NCBI GenBank assembly: GCA_026707285.1
Contig: JAPOXD010000027.1
Location: 1 to 64,000, forward strand
Reading direction: 5' to 3'
DNA from: Chloroflexota bacterium
Lineage (GTDB): Bacteria > Chloroflexota > UBA11872
Length of the DNA: 64,000 bases
Each line of letters starts with the position of its first letter. The stretch's first letter is position 1. The position numbers were made by a program, and so were the translations under genes. A model generated the notes under the pieces. It worked only from the letters and a program-made list of their open reading frames with translations, ran no database searches and was not told the DNA's origin. Below are positions 43,802 through 52,343 of the stretch, in pieces.

Positions 43802-45127
43802 TTACAACAACAAGTACGGCTGCTCGATGAGCTCCCGGATGCGGGCGAGGAAGCGGGCGGCGGGGGCGCCGTCGATGACGCGGTGGTCGAAGGTGAGGCT
43901 GAGGGTGACCGAGAGTTGGGCGACGACCTCGCCGTCGCGGGCCACGGCCTTCTCGCGCAGCGCGCCGACGCCCAGGATGGCGGACTCCGGCGGGTTGAGC
44001 ACCGGGGTGAAGGCGTCGATGCCATAGAGCCCCAGGTTGGAAATCGTGAAGGTGCCGCCGGTGATGTCGTCCAGCGCGAGCTGGTTGGCGCGGGCGCGAT
44101 CGACCACGCCGCGCACGTCGGAGGCGATCTCGACGAGCGACTTGCGGTCGGCCTGCTTGACGTTGGCCACCACCAGGTCGCCGCCGGCTTCGATGGCGAG
44201 ACCCACGTTCACCGAGTCGTGCAGTCGGATGGCGTCGCCCTCCAGGCTGGCGTTGGCGCGGGTGTGCTCGCGCAGCGCGTGGGCGCAGACGCGGATGAGC
44301 AGGTCGTTGTAGCTGATCTTGAATCCGAGGGTCGGTTCGTGGCGGGCGGCCAACTCGGTGCGCAGCTCATGGAAGCGGCGACCGTCGGCCTCGGTGACCA
44401 GCGTGACCTGCGCGGTCTGCTGCAGGCTCTGCAGCATGCGCTCGGCAATGACCTTGCGCACGCCGGTGACCGGGATGGTCGAGCCGGCAGCCGGCTCGCC
44501 GGTCGCGGCGGCCACCGCGGGCATGGGCGCCGTCGGAGCAATGGCGGGCGCCACGGCGACGGCCGGGGCGGCCACCGGCGCGGCGGCCGCGGCCTCGCGC
44601 ACGTCGCGTTCGATGACGCGTCCGCCGGGCCCGCTGCCCACGAGGCCGGCCAGAGCTACTCCTAGTTCACGAGCAATGCGCCGGGCCAGGGGCGAGGACT
44701 TCACGCGTCCGTCGGCAGCCGCCGGGGCGGGCGCTGCCGCCACCACGGGCGCCGGCGCGGGGGCCGGGGCGGGCGGTGGAGCCGCCGGAGCGGGAGGCGG
44801 TGCGGCGGGAGCGGGAGCAGGAGCAGGGGCAGGCGCCGGCTCAGGCGCGGCGGCTGGCGGCGCCGCCTCGGCCGCGGGCGGCTCCTCGCCGGGTTCCAGG
44901 ATGTAGGCCAGGGTTCCTTGCACGGGCACGGCGTCGCCGGGCTGCGCGGCGATCCCTCCGAGCACGCCGTCTTCCGGCGCTTCGACGGTGGCGTTGATCT
45001 TGTCGGTCTCGAACTCGAGGATCGGCTGACCCTTGGTCACCGTGGCCCCGTCCTCCACGAGCCAGCTGCTGACGATGCCTTCTTCCATCGTCATGCCCAT
45101 CAGGGGCATGAGGACCGGGGTGGCCAC
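43802..45127 (-). CDS. Dihydrolipoamide acyltransferase (E2) of a 2-oxoacid dehydrogenase complex
   Basis: E2 core subunit. Order: N-terminal lipoyl domain with the lipoyl-Lys in EFETDKINATVEAP (~43), an Ala/Pro-rich linker (~80-150), an E1/E3-binding domain (VKSSPLARRIARELG...GRVIERDVREA), and the catalytic acyltransferase domain with His and Asp in LTFDHRVIDGAPAARFL. Length ~441 with one lipoyl domain. GTG start at 45127 after AAAGGA. It lies 27 bases after the E1beta stop, so the three genes form an operon. E1 type decides the substrate: pyruvate, acetoin or branched-chain oxoacid are all possible. Confidence 0.93.
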   Translation of the reverse strand: MATPVLMPLMGMTMEEGIVSSWLVEDGATVTKGQPILEFETDKINATVEAPEDGVLGGIAAQPGDAVPVQGTLAYILEPGEEPPAAEAAPPAAAPEPAPAPAPAPAPAAPPPAPAAPPPAPAPAPAPVVAAAPAPAAADGRVKSSPLARRIARELGVALAGLVGSGPGGRVIERDVREAAAAAPVAAPAVAVAPAIAPTAPMPAVAAATGEPAAGSTIPVTGVRKVIAERMLQSLQQTAQVTLVTEADGRRFHELRTELAARHEPTLGFKISYNDLLIRVCAHALREHTRANASLEGDAIRLHDSVNVGLAIEAGGDLVVANVKQADRKSLVEIASDVRGVVDRARANQLALDDITGGTFTISNLGLYGIDAFTPVLNPPESAILGVGALREKAVARDGEVVAQLSVTLSLTFDHRVIDGAPAARFLARIRELIEQPYLLL

Positions 45128-45154
45128 AGCTGGGTCCTTTCGTTGAGGCTGGGG

Positions 45155-46180
45155 CTAGCGGGAGCCTTGCAGCGACTCTCGAACGGCCGCGGCGATCCGC
45201 TCCGGGTCGGGGATGGCGCCCTTTTCGAGCGGCTCCGAGAACGGAATGGGCGAGTGCGACCCGGCCACGCGCAGCACGGGCGCGTCCAGGTCGTCGAAGC
45301 CATGCTCCTGGATCTGGGACGCGATCTCGGCGCCAAAGCCGCCGAAGCGCGCCGCCTCGTAGACCACGACGGCGTGATTCGTCTTGTGGACGGAGGCCAG
45401 GATGGTGTCCACGTCGAGCGGATAGAGCGTGCGGACGTCGACGACTTCGACATCGATGCCCTCGCCGGCCAACTGCTCGGCAGCCTCCAGCGCGTAGTGC
45501 ACCTGGCGCGCGTAGGTCACGACGCTGACGTCGCTGCCCTCGCGCTTCACGTCGGCCATGCCCAGCGGAATGGTGTATTCATCCTCGGGCACGGGGCCGC
45601 GCATGGAGTAGATGGCCTTGTGCTCGAAGAATATGACCACGTTGTCCTCGCGGATGGACGATTTCAGCAGGCCCTTGGCGTCGTGGGGCGACGAGCAGGT
45701 GACGACCTTCAGACCGGGCACGTGCGCGAACCAGGCTTCGAGGCTCTGGGTGTGCTGCGCCGCGTTGCCGGTGCCGGCGCCGAAGGGCGCGCGGTAGGTG
45801 ATGGGCAGCTTGGCGGCGCCGCCGAACATATAGCGGTTCTTGGCGGCCTGGTTGACGATCTGGTCCATGGCGATGCCCATGAAGTCCGAGTACATGAACT
45901 CGGCCACGGGCCGGCAGCCGGTGACGGCGGCGCCAACCGCCGCCCCGCCGATGGCCGCCTCGGAGATGGGCGTGTCGATGATGCGCGCCTCGCCCCACTT
46001 CTCCAACAGGCCGGCGGTGACGTTGTAGGCCCCGCCCCAGATGCCGACTTCTTCGCCCATGACGAAGACGTTGGGGTCGCGGGCCATCTCCTCGTCCAGG
46101 GCTTCGTGCAGCGCCTGGCTCATGAAGATCTGGCGGGTGGCGGCTCCGGCCGGGGCGTCGGGTGCGCTGGTGACAGCCAT
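45155..46180 (-). CDS. 2-oxoacid dehydrogenase E1 component beta subunit
   Basis: Beta subunit of a thiamine-diphosphate-dependent 2-oxoacid dehydrogenase (PdhB/AcoB-like). Hallmarks: EALDEEMARDPNVFVMGEEVGIWGGAYNVT, the TPISEAAIGGAAVGAA segment, and transketolase C-terminal domain sequence VVDVRTLYPLDVDTILASV. 341 residues from the ATG at 46178-46180, which sits two bases after the E1alpha stop, a tight operon. The E1alpha/beta, E2 set is complete; a lipoamide dehydrogenase (E3) gene is not in the window. Confidence 0.93.
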   Translation of the reverse strand: MAVTSAPDAPAGAATRQIFMSQALHEALDEEMARDPNVFVMGEEVGIWGGAYNVTAGLLEKWGEARIIDTPISEAAIGGAAVGAAVTGCRPVAEFMYSDFMGIAMDQIVNQAAKNRYMFGGAAKLPITYRAPFGAGTGNAAQHTQSLEAWFAHVPGLKVVTCSSPHDAKGLLKSSIREDNVVIFFEHKAIYSMRGPVPEDEYTIPLGMADVKREGSDVSVVTYARQVHYALEAAEQLAGEGIDVEVVDVRTLYPLDVDTILASVHKTNHAVVVYEAARFGGFGAEIASQIQEHGFDDLDAPVLRVAGSHSPIPFSEPLEKGAIPDPERIAAAVRESLQGSR

Positions 46181-46182
46181 GG

Positions 46183-47115
46183 CTAGACGTACACGTCCTG
46201 CTCGATGGCGTCGAGGGTGGGCCAGGGGCTGGCCTCGGCGAACTCCTCGGCCTGCGTGATGGCTTCCTCGACCTCGGCGTCGATCGCCTGCATCTCGTCT
46301 TCGGTCAGGGCCTTGGCCTCGAGGACCGCCCGCTTGAAGCGCTCGATGGGATCGCGGGCGATCCACTTGGCGATCTCTTCCTCGTCGCGATAGCCCTTCG
46401 AGTCGTGGATCGTGTGGCCCTTCTGGCGGTAGGTGACGGCCTCGATCAGCGTCGGGCCGTCGCCGCCGCGGGCGCGATCAATGGCGACCTTGGCCCGCTC
46501 GTAGACCTCGAAGATGTCGTTGCCGTCGATGCGCTCGCTCGGCATGCCGTAGGCCGGACCGCGGTCGCCCACCGGCGCGGCGTTGGCGTACTCGGTGTGG
46601 GTCGCCATGCCGTACTGATTGTTCTCGCAGACAAAGACCACCGGCACGTTGAGCACCGAGCCCATGTTCACGCCCTCATGGAAGGCGCCGGTGGGTCCGG
46701 CGGCGTCGCCGAAGAAGCAGACGGTGACCTTGCCGTCGTTGCGCAGCTTGGATCCCAGGGCGGCGCCCACGGCGATGGGCACGCCGGCGCCGACGATGCC
46801 GTTGGCGCCCAGGTTGCCGCTGGCGACGTCGGCGATGTGCATCGAGCCGCCCTTGCCGCCGCAGTAGCCGGTGGTGCGGCCGTAGAGCTCGGCCATCATC
46901 TTGTCCAGGCGCGCGCCCTTGGCGATGCAGTGGCCGTGGCCACGGTGGGTGCTGGTGATGAAGTCGCCCTCGTTCAGCGCGGCGCAGACGCCGGTGGCCG
47001 TGGCTTCCTCACCAATGTAGAAGTGCAGCGCGCCGCGCATCTTGGCCGCGCGGTAGGCGACCTCGGCGGCTTCCTCGAAGCGGCGGATGCGGCGCATGGT
47101 GCGGTACATCCACAA
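46183..47115 (-). CDS. 2-oxoacid dehydrogenase E1 component alpha subunit
   Basis: Alpha subunit carrying the thiamine-diphosphate motif GDAAGPTGAFHEGVN...CENN, with the typical THRGHGHCIAKG and the phosphorylation-loop-like YRDEEEIAKW region; AcoA/PdhA-like. The start is unclear. Family alignment would begin near LSQERLLWMYRTMRRIRRFEE, but upstream of that the frame has no ATG, GTG or TTG before the neighbouring gene. The TTG at 47113-47115 or the ATG at 47107-47109 are the available starts, and either would cut into conserved sequence. A -10-like TATACT lies near 47218. The reading frame itself continues to 47361. Confidence 0.88.
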   Translation of the reverse strand: MWMYRTMRRIRRFEEAAEVAYRAAKMRGALHFYIGEEATATGVCAALNEGDFITSTHRGHGHCIAKGARLDKMMAELYGRTTGYCGGKGGSMHIADVASGNLGANGIVGAGVPIAVGAALGSKLRNDGKVTVCFFGDAAGPTGAFHEGVNMGSVLNVPVVFVCENNQYGMATHTEYANAAPVGDRGPAYGMPSERIDGNDIFEVYERAKVAIDRARGGDGPTLIEAVTYRQKGHTIHDSKGYRDEEEIAKWIARDPIERFKRAVLEAKALTEDEMQAIDAEVEEAITQAEEFAEASPWPTLDAIEQDVYV

Positions 47116-47249
47116 CAGGCGTTCTTGACTGAGGCCGGCTAGCGAGCCGTTGGACGAAGCGATGAGGGCGTCCTCGGATGATTGAGCGGGTGGATGCGCC
47201 CGCTGCCGAAGGCGCCGGAGTATATCACCGGCCCTGCGACGGACGACGC

Positions 47250-48261
47250 TCAGGCGCCGTTTCCGGACCCAGGCAAGGTCAGCCGGATTCCGATGTTGGT
47301 CTCCCGAGCCTCGGCGTGGGTGCGGGCTTCCAGGTGGTCGACGTGGTGGTCCTCGGCGCATTCGTCGGCCGAGGCCTCCAGTTGCAGGGTGACATGGTGG
47401 ATGCCGAATTCCTCGTAGGCGATGTGCCGCAGGCGGCGCAGGAGCGACGCATGTCCCTCGGCGTAGTCGGGATCGACGAGCACGTGGGCCGTGAGGGCGT
47501 CGTAGCCGGAGGTGATGGTCCAGGCGTGAACGTCATGCACCAGCGTGACGCCTTCAACGTCTTCCAAGGCGCTGCACAGCCGGTAGAGATCGAGTCGCTG
47601 CGGGACGCCTTCCAGCAGCACGCGGAACACCATGACGGCCAGGCGACCGGAACTGAACAGGATCAACACGGCGATGACGATGCCAATGATGGGGTCGGCG
47701 ATGTCCCAGTCGAACAGCAATGTGAGCAGGCCGGCGATGATTACTCCAATGGATCCCACCAGGTCGACCATGATGTGCCAGAAGACGCCTTCGACGCTGA
47801 TGCTGTGCCGCGAGGAGCGGTAGAGCGCCCCTGCCGCCGCCACGTTGATGACCAGCCCAGCCAGGGCGACGACCAGCATGAGCCCGGCTTGCAACTCGTG
47901 ATCGTGGTCGAGGCTGACCAGCCGCTGGACGGCCCCGTAGATGATCCAGTTGGCCAGCACCCAGAGGGCCAGCGCGTTGAGCATCACGACCATCACCTCG
48001 ATGCGCTGGTAGCCAAAGGTGCGCGTGATGGTGGCCGGACGCGGCCATCCACATGGCGAAGAGCGCCAGCCCAATGGCGACGACGTCGACGACCACGTGG
48101 CCGGCGTGAGCCAGCAGTCCCAGGCTGCCGGAGACGATGCCGCCCACGATTTCAAGCGCCATGTGAAAGATCATCAGCACCAGCACGACGATCAGGACCC
48201 GCCGTCCGGCGGCCCTGAAGTCGTGGTCGTGGCCTGCCTGGTCCGAATGCTCGTGCGTCAC
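47250..48261 (-). pseudogene. CDF (cation diffusion facilitator) transporter, frameshifted
   Basis: Cation-efflux protein of the CzcD/ZnT type in two reading frames. The N-terminal half (H-rich start THEHSDQAGHDHDF, TM VLIVVLVLMIFHMALEIVGG, GSLGLLAHAGHVVVDVVAIGLALFAM) is in one frame from a GTG at 48261. From TRTFGYQRIEVMVVMLNALALWV onwards the conserved sequence continues in another frame to the stop at 47250, including HIMVDLVGS and VHDVHAWTI. The shift lies near 48036-48046, in a GC-rich stretch. The two frames overlap without a stop, which is why two genes would be called. It may be a sequencing error, a true broken gene, or recoding. Confidence 0.85.
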
Positions 48262-48412
48262 GGCGCGCCGCCGCCCGGCGAATCGAATCGGGTGCTTCCC
48301 GATTCGGCCGACCTTGGGTTCGGGCCCCGCGAGCGCGCGGCCGGCAAGTTTCCACTTGAGCTCGCAGCCGCCCGCCGGTAGGTCATGCGTAAACCGCCCG
48401 TGCTCGGTCTCG

Positions 48413-49468
48413 CTAGACGAGGCTCGCCACGAAATCACCGGCTTCCGAGGTGGACATGCCCATGCGGCCGGCGCTCATGGATTCGAAGCGCCCGCTCTCC
48501 AGCGCCTTGACGACGGCGGACTCGACGCGCTGGGCGGCCGCGTGCTCACCGATGTCGTCCAGCAGCATCTGCATGGCGTTGATCGCCGCCAGCGGGTTGA
48601 TGACGCCCTGCCCGGTGTACTTGGGCGCGGAGCCGCCGATGGGCTCGAACATTGAGACGCCCTCGGGATTCACGTTGCCGCCGGCGGCGATGCCCATCCC
48701 GCCCTGAATCATCGCGCCCAGGTCCGTGATGATGTCGCCAAACAAGTTTTCGGTGACGACGACGTCGAACCACTCGGGATTCTTGACCATCCACATTGTG
48801 GCGGCGTCCACGTGCGCGTAGTCGCGCGTGATGTCCGGGAAGTCGGCGTCGCCGATCTCGTTGAAGGCGCGCCACCACGTGCCGTGCACGTAGGTCAGCA
48901 CGTTGGTCTTCGCCACCAGGTGCAGCTGGTTGGTTCGCGCGCGGGCGCGGGTGAGCTCGAAGGCGTAGCGCACGCAACGCGACGCGCCGTGATAGGTGGT
49001 GCAGTGGATCTGGGTCGACACCTCATTGGGCGTGCCCGCGTACTGCACGCCGCCCATGCCGGTGTAAATGCCCTCGGTATTTTCACGCACGATGATGAAG
49101 TCGATGTCCTCGGGGCCTTTGCCCGCGAGCGGCGTCTCCACGTTGGGGTAGAGCTTCACCGGCCGCAGGTTGATGTATTGGTCCAGCTCGAAACGAATCC
49201 GCAGCAGGATGTTCTTCTCGAGAATGCCGGGCAGCACCTCGGGGTGACCGATGGCGCCAAGGAAGATGGCGTCAAATTGGCGCAGGTCGTCGATGGCGCC
49301 GTCAGGCAACGTTTCGCCGGTGCGCAGATAGCGCTCGCCGCCGAAGTCGAGGGTGGTGGTGTCGTAGGTGAAGCCGCCAACCTGGGCGGCGGCCTCGAGC
49401 ACCTTCAGTGCCTCGGCGGTGACCTCCGGTCCGGTGCCGTCACCCGGAATCAGTGCGATGTTGTGCAT
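48413..49468 (-). CDS. Isocitrate/isopropylmalate dehydrogenase family protein (LeuB-like)
   Basis: NAD(P)-dependent beta-decarboxylating dehydrogenase. Substrate and metal motifs: [31 protein letters not shown] (three substrate Arg), [14 protein letters not shown], a Lys/Asp region [11 protein letters not shown], and the metal-binding [38 protein letters not shown] near the C-terminus is the NAD adenine-binding segment. 351 residues, matching LeuB and tartrate dehydrogenases. Which of isopropylmalate, isocitrate, tartrate or homoisocitrate is used cannot be told. No leuA, leuC or leuD lies nearby. Confidence 0.88.
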   Translation of the reverse strand: MHNIALIPGDGTGPEVTAEALKVLEAAAQVGGFTYDTTTLDFGGERYLRTGETLPDGAIDDLRQFDAIFLGAIGHPEVLPGILEKNILLRIRFELDQYINLRPVKLYPNVETPLAGKGPEDIDFIIVRENTEGIYTGMGGVQYAGTPNEVSTQIHCTTYHGASRCVRYAFELTRARARTNQLHLVAKTNVLTYVHGTWWRAFNEIGDADFPDITRDYAHVDAATMWMVKNPEWFDVVVTENLFGDIITDLGAMIQGGMGIAAGGNVNPEGVSMFEPIGGSAPKYTGQGVINPLAAINAMQMLLDDIGEHAAAQRVESAVVKALESGRFESMSAGRMGMSTSEAGDFVASLV

Positions 49469-49536
49469 GCCAGCCTGTCCCCGTTCGCCCGCACGGGCGG
49501 GCGCGCGCCTTAGGATACTTGGCGCCGGTCGACCGC

Positions 49537-49875
49537 CTAGACCGCGGCCCAGTACTCGGGCGCCACGGTCAAACGCAGCTCTTGCACGTCGGCATGGTCC
49601 ACGCGGCGGCGCATGTCGTCCATGATCTGGGGCAGGTACATGGCCACGATCTGGGCCGACGCGTTCGATCGGCAGGCCAGAATCGCGGTCGTCCCCACGT
49701 ACCCGGCAGGCTGGCAGCGGGCGGCCGCGTCGTCGCCAAGGACGGCCTGCAGGGCGCCTTCGATCGCTTGGGTGGTGTCGAGTCGGCGGCGGCCGTAGCG
49801 CATGTCGGAGCGCTGGCCGAGCTCGGCCAGCAGATCGGCGAGCGGCCGGGCCTGGCCCGATCTACGCCGGGGCAT
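49537..49875 (-). CDS. DciA/DUF721-family protein
   Basis: Short basic protein of 112 residues resembling the DciA (DUF721) family, whose members interact with the DnaB replicative helicase. The region TAILACRSNASAQIVAMYLPQIMDDMRRRV is the conserved C-terminal KH-like core (often V-x-V-x-S-x-x-x-A-Q-x-L). It follows recF directly, overlapping the recF stop by 14 bases, a common arrangement of recF and DUF721 genes. The role in helicase loading is inferred from the family. Confidence 0.78.
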   Translation of the reverse strand: MPRRRSGQARPLADLLAELGQRSDMRYGRRRLDTTQAIEGALQAVLGDDAAARCQPAGYVGTTAILACRSNASAQIVAMYLPQIMDDMRRRVDHADVQELRLTVAPEYWAAV

Positions 49876-50989
49876 GCGGGGCCCGGATGCAACCGCGTTC
49901 GACGACCAAATGCGCCGCGCGGTCGAGCAGGGGCGCGTCCAGCCCGGCCGGATCGGCGGTGGTGACGATGGTCTGCGCCGACGGTGTCAGGCGTTCCAGC
50001 AGCAGGCGCCGGTGGTGCGGGTCCAGCTCGGCCGCCACGTCGTCGAGCAGCAGCACCGGCCGCTCGCCGGTCCGGCGCTGGGCAAGCTCGAATTGGGCCA
50101 ACTTGAGTGCCACCCCGGCCAAGCGTAGCTGGCCGCGCGAGCCAAAGCTGGCCAGCGGGTGCGCGCCGAGGTGGAGCGCGAGGTCGTCGCGATGCGGCCC
50201 CAGGCTCGTCACCCCGCGCTCGACGTCGCCGGTCCGGGCCTGGCGCAGGGCCTCCACATGCTCCGCGGGATCCGCGGCCGTCGCCGTGGCGGCGTAGCTG
50301 ACGGCAAGGGTTGGATCGTCGGTGATCTGCGCATACTCCGCCGCGAGCAGCGGTTGCATCGCGCTCACGAAGTCTTGCCGCCGCTGGACGACCCGCACCG
50401 CGAGCGGGGCGAGGCGCGCGTCCCAGAAGTCCAACTCCGGCGGGCGGCCCTGCCCGGCGCGGATGCGGCGGAGCAGCGCGTTGCGCCGCGTGAGCACGAC
50501 GTCGTAGTCCGCCAGCGCCGCCACGTAGTCACGGTCGAGCTGCGCCAGCGCCATGTCGAGCCACCGGCGTCGCTCGCGCGGCGGCCCGGTGAGCAGCGTT
50601 AGGTCCGCCGGTGCAAAGCTGACGGCCTGCAGGCGGCCCGGCAGGTCGGCAAGGCGCCGGGCGGCGCCGCCGATGCGCACCCGGCGTCGCACGCCGCCGC
50701 CGGCGCTCGTTCGAGCGACCACGAGCTCCAGGTCCTCCTCCCCGGACGCCGCCTGGACCTGCGCCCGGATTCGCGCGAAATGCGCCTCGTCCGGCGCATC
50801 GACGTTGATCCAGGCGGCCTCCGGCCCACCGCGCATGCTGCGTCCGGTCGCCAGGATGTGCACCGCGTCCAGCAGATTGCTCTTGCCCTGGGCATTGCCC
50901 CCTTGCACCACGAGCGGGCCGACCGGCAACTCGAGGTCAAGCCGGGCGTAGTTGCGGAAGTTGAGCAGATTCAGCTTGGCGACATGCAT
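49862..50989 (-). CDS. recF: DNA replication and repair protein RecF
   Basis: RecF, an SMC-like ATPase that binds ssDNA-dsDNA junctions and helps load RecA. N-terminal MHVAKLNLLNFRNYARLDL and Walker A GGNAQGKSNLLDAV are diagnostic. The conserved ERRRWLDMALAQLDRDYVAAL, the signature-like FGSRGQLRLAGVALKLAQFEL and the Walker B LLLDDVAAELD complete it. I chose the ATG at 50987-50989 (375 residues); the longer frame to 51043 adds a Pro/Arg-rich stretch with no conserved sequence. dnaA, dnaN and gyrB, the usual neighbours, are absent here. Confidence 0.94.
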   Translation of the reverse strand: MHVAKLNLLNFRNYARLDLELPVGPLVVQGGNAQGKSNLLDAVHILATGRSMRGGPEAAWINVDAPDEAHFARIRAQVQAASGEEDLELVVARTSAGGGVRRRVRIGGAARRLADLPGRLQAVSFAPADLTLLTGPPRERRRWLDMALAQLDRDYVAALADYDVVLTRRNALLRRIRAGQGRPPELDFWDARLAPLAVRVVQRRQDFVSAMQPLLAAEYAQITDDPTLAVSYAATATAADPAEHVEALRQARTGDVERGVTSLGPHRDDLALHLGAHPLASFGSRGQLRLAGVALKLAQFELAQRRTGERPVLLLDDVAAELDPHHRRLLLERLTPSAQTIVTTADPAGLDAPLLDRAAHLVVERGCIRAPHAPA

Positions 50990-51055
50990 GAGACGGGGGA
51001 GCGGCAACCTACGCCGTGGAGCTTCGGATGGGCGATTGTCCATCCTTCACGCAAA

Positions 51056-52288
51056 TCAGATCGGCGACTCGACTCCGTCGTTGGCGGCCGCCTGGCGGAT
51101 GGCGCGGCGCGTCGCCGCCAGCGACCCCCACGCATTCGCGGCCACGCGGCGCAACTCGAAGCGGCGGTCCAGCGAATGCACCATGCCGGACACGGTGGTG
51201 ACCGCCGCGCGGTAGCCGGAATCGCGCACGAGCTGGATCACGTCGTCGTCGTAGAGGCCATTCGGATAGGCGAAATAGTCGACGCCGTCGACGTCCCGCT
51301 CGAGATCGGCCCGCGACAGCACCACCTCCGCCTGCGCCGCGCCCAGGTTTTGCCTGATCAGGGACGGCAGCCGGGCGTGATTCAGGGTGTGCGAGCCCAC
51401 GGTCATGCCGGCGGCGCGCACCTCGCGCATCTGGTCGATGGTCATGTGGCCCTGCCCATGGCGGTCGAATCCCGGCAGGACGAAGAACGTGGCCGGGACG
51501 CGCAGCTCGAGCAAGACCGGCAGCGCGTCGTGGTACTGACCCAGCCAGCCGTCGTCGAAGGTGAGGGCGAACGCGCGCGGCGGCAGCGTGGCCCAACCCT
51601 CGATGCCCGCGATCAATTGGTCGAAGGAGACCGGCTCCAGGCCCTCGTTGAGCAGGGCGGTGAGGTGGTCGCGGAAGGCGTCCGCGCCGCGCGTGTGGTG
51701 ATAGGTGAGCACGGGTGCGACGACCGGTTCGGGCGCTGCGACCACCGGTCGGTCGATGGGCGACGGCTCGCCTTCGCCGCGGGCGCGCTCGTCAACGGTG
51801 AGTCCGACGTAAAGCTCGCCGAGGTTTCCGCGCACCGGTCGCCGGGTTCCGGGCGACACCGGCATGAGCCGCACGACCTGGCGCTGAAACAGCTGGGTCG
51901 GGGCGCCGCGCCAGGTGATCGGCGCGCCCACACCGGCGCCCGCGCGGGCGCGGAGCTCCGGCGTTTGCAGCGCGGCCTCGAAGTCGCCGGGCGCGTCGGG
52001 TGCAGCCTCGGCCCCCGCCAGCGCCCGGGCCAGGTTTTCGCCGAGGTTCGAGTGCCGCGGCACGCCCACGGGCCATGGCGTGGATCGCCCGGGCGCTTCC
52101 AGGCGGCCGTGGGTGAAGTATTGGAGGAGCGTGTCGTCGAGAAACACACCCGAGGTCAGGGGATAGCCGAGCTCACGGGCGGCGCCGGCGCTCCGATATG
52201 CGTGCAAAAAGGGCGCCTCGACGGGAATGCCGCTCAATCCGCGCCAGCGCTCGACGTGGTCTTGGGCGTCGTCGCGGTCGTCGGTCAC
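51056..52288 (-). CDS. Polysaccharide deacetylase-family protein (NodB domain)
   Basis: C-terminal NodB domain: ALTFDDGWLGQYHDALPVLLEL (catalytic Asp with metal Asp), TVGSHTLNHARLP (H-x-x-x-H metal ligands) and FAYPNGLYDDDVIQLVRDSGYRAA. The N-terminal ~200 residues contain LGYPLTSGVFLDDTLLQYFTHGRLEAP, which resembles the G-Y-P-x-S...Q-Y-F repeat of the secreted proteins at 18339 and 26784. Oddity: no signal peptide precedes it, since a TGA stands just before the GTG start. A deacetylase of cell-surface polysaccharide would need export, so either the true start is misread or the protein acts inside. Domain call firm. Confidence 0.87.
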   Translation of the reverse strand: MTDDRDDAQDHVERWRGLSGIPVEAPFLHAYRSAGAARELGYPLTSGVFLDDTLLQYFTHGRLEAPGRSTPWPVGVPRHSNLGENLARALAGAEAAPDAPGDFEAALQTPELRARAGAGVGAPITWRGAPTQLFQRQVVRLMPVSPGTRRPVRGNLGELYVGLTVDERARGEGEPSPIDRPVVAAPEPVVAPVLTYHHTRGADAFRDHLTALLNEGLEPVSFDQLIAGIEGWATLPPRAFALTFDDGWLGQYHDALPVLLELRVPATFFVLPGFDRHGQGHMTIDQMREVRAAGMTVGSHTLNHARLPSLIRQNLGAAQAEVVLSRADLERDVDGVDYFAYPNGLYDDDVIQLVRDSGYRAAVTTVSGMVHSLDRRFELRRVAANAWGSLAATRRAIRQAAANDGVESPI

Positions 52289-52343
52289 GAGTCAGCCTGC
52301 GAGGCCGCGAGCGAGCCCGGCGGCAGCGCCGCTGGGCGTGCGC

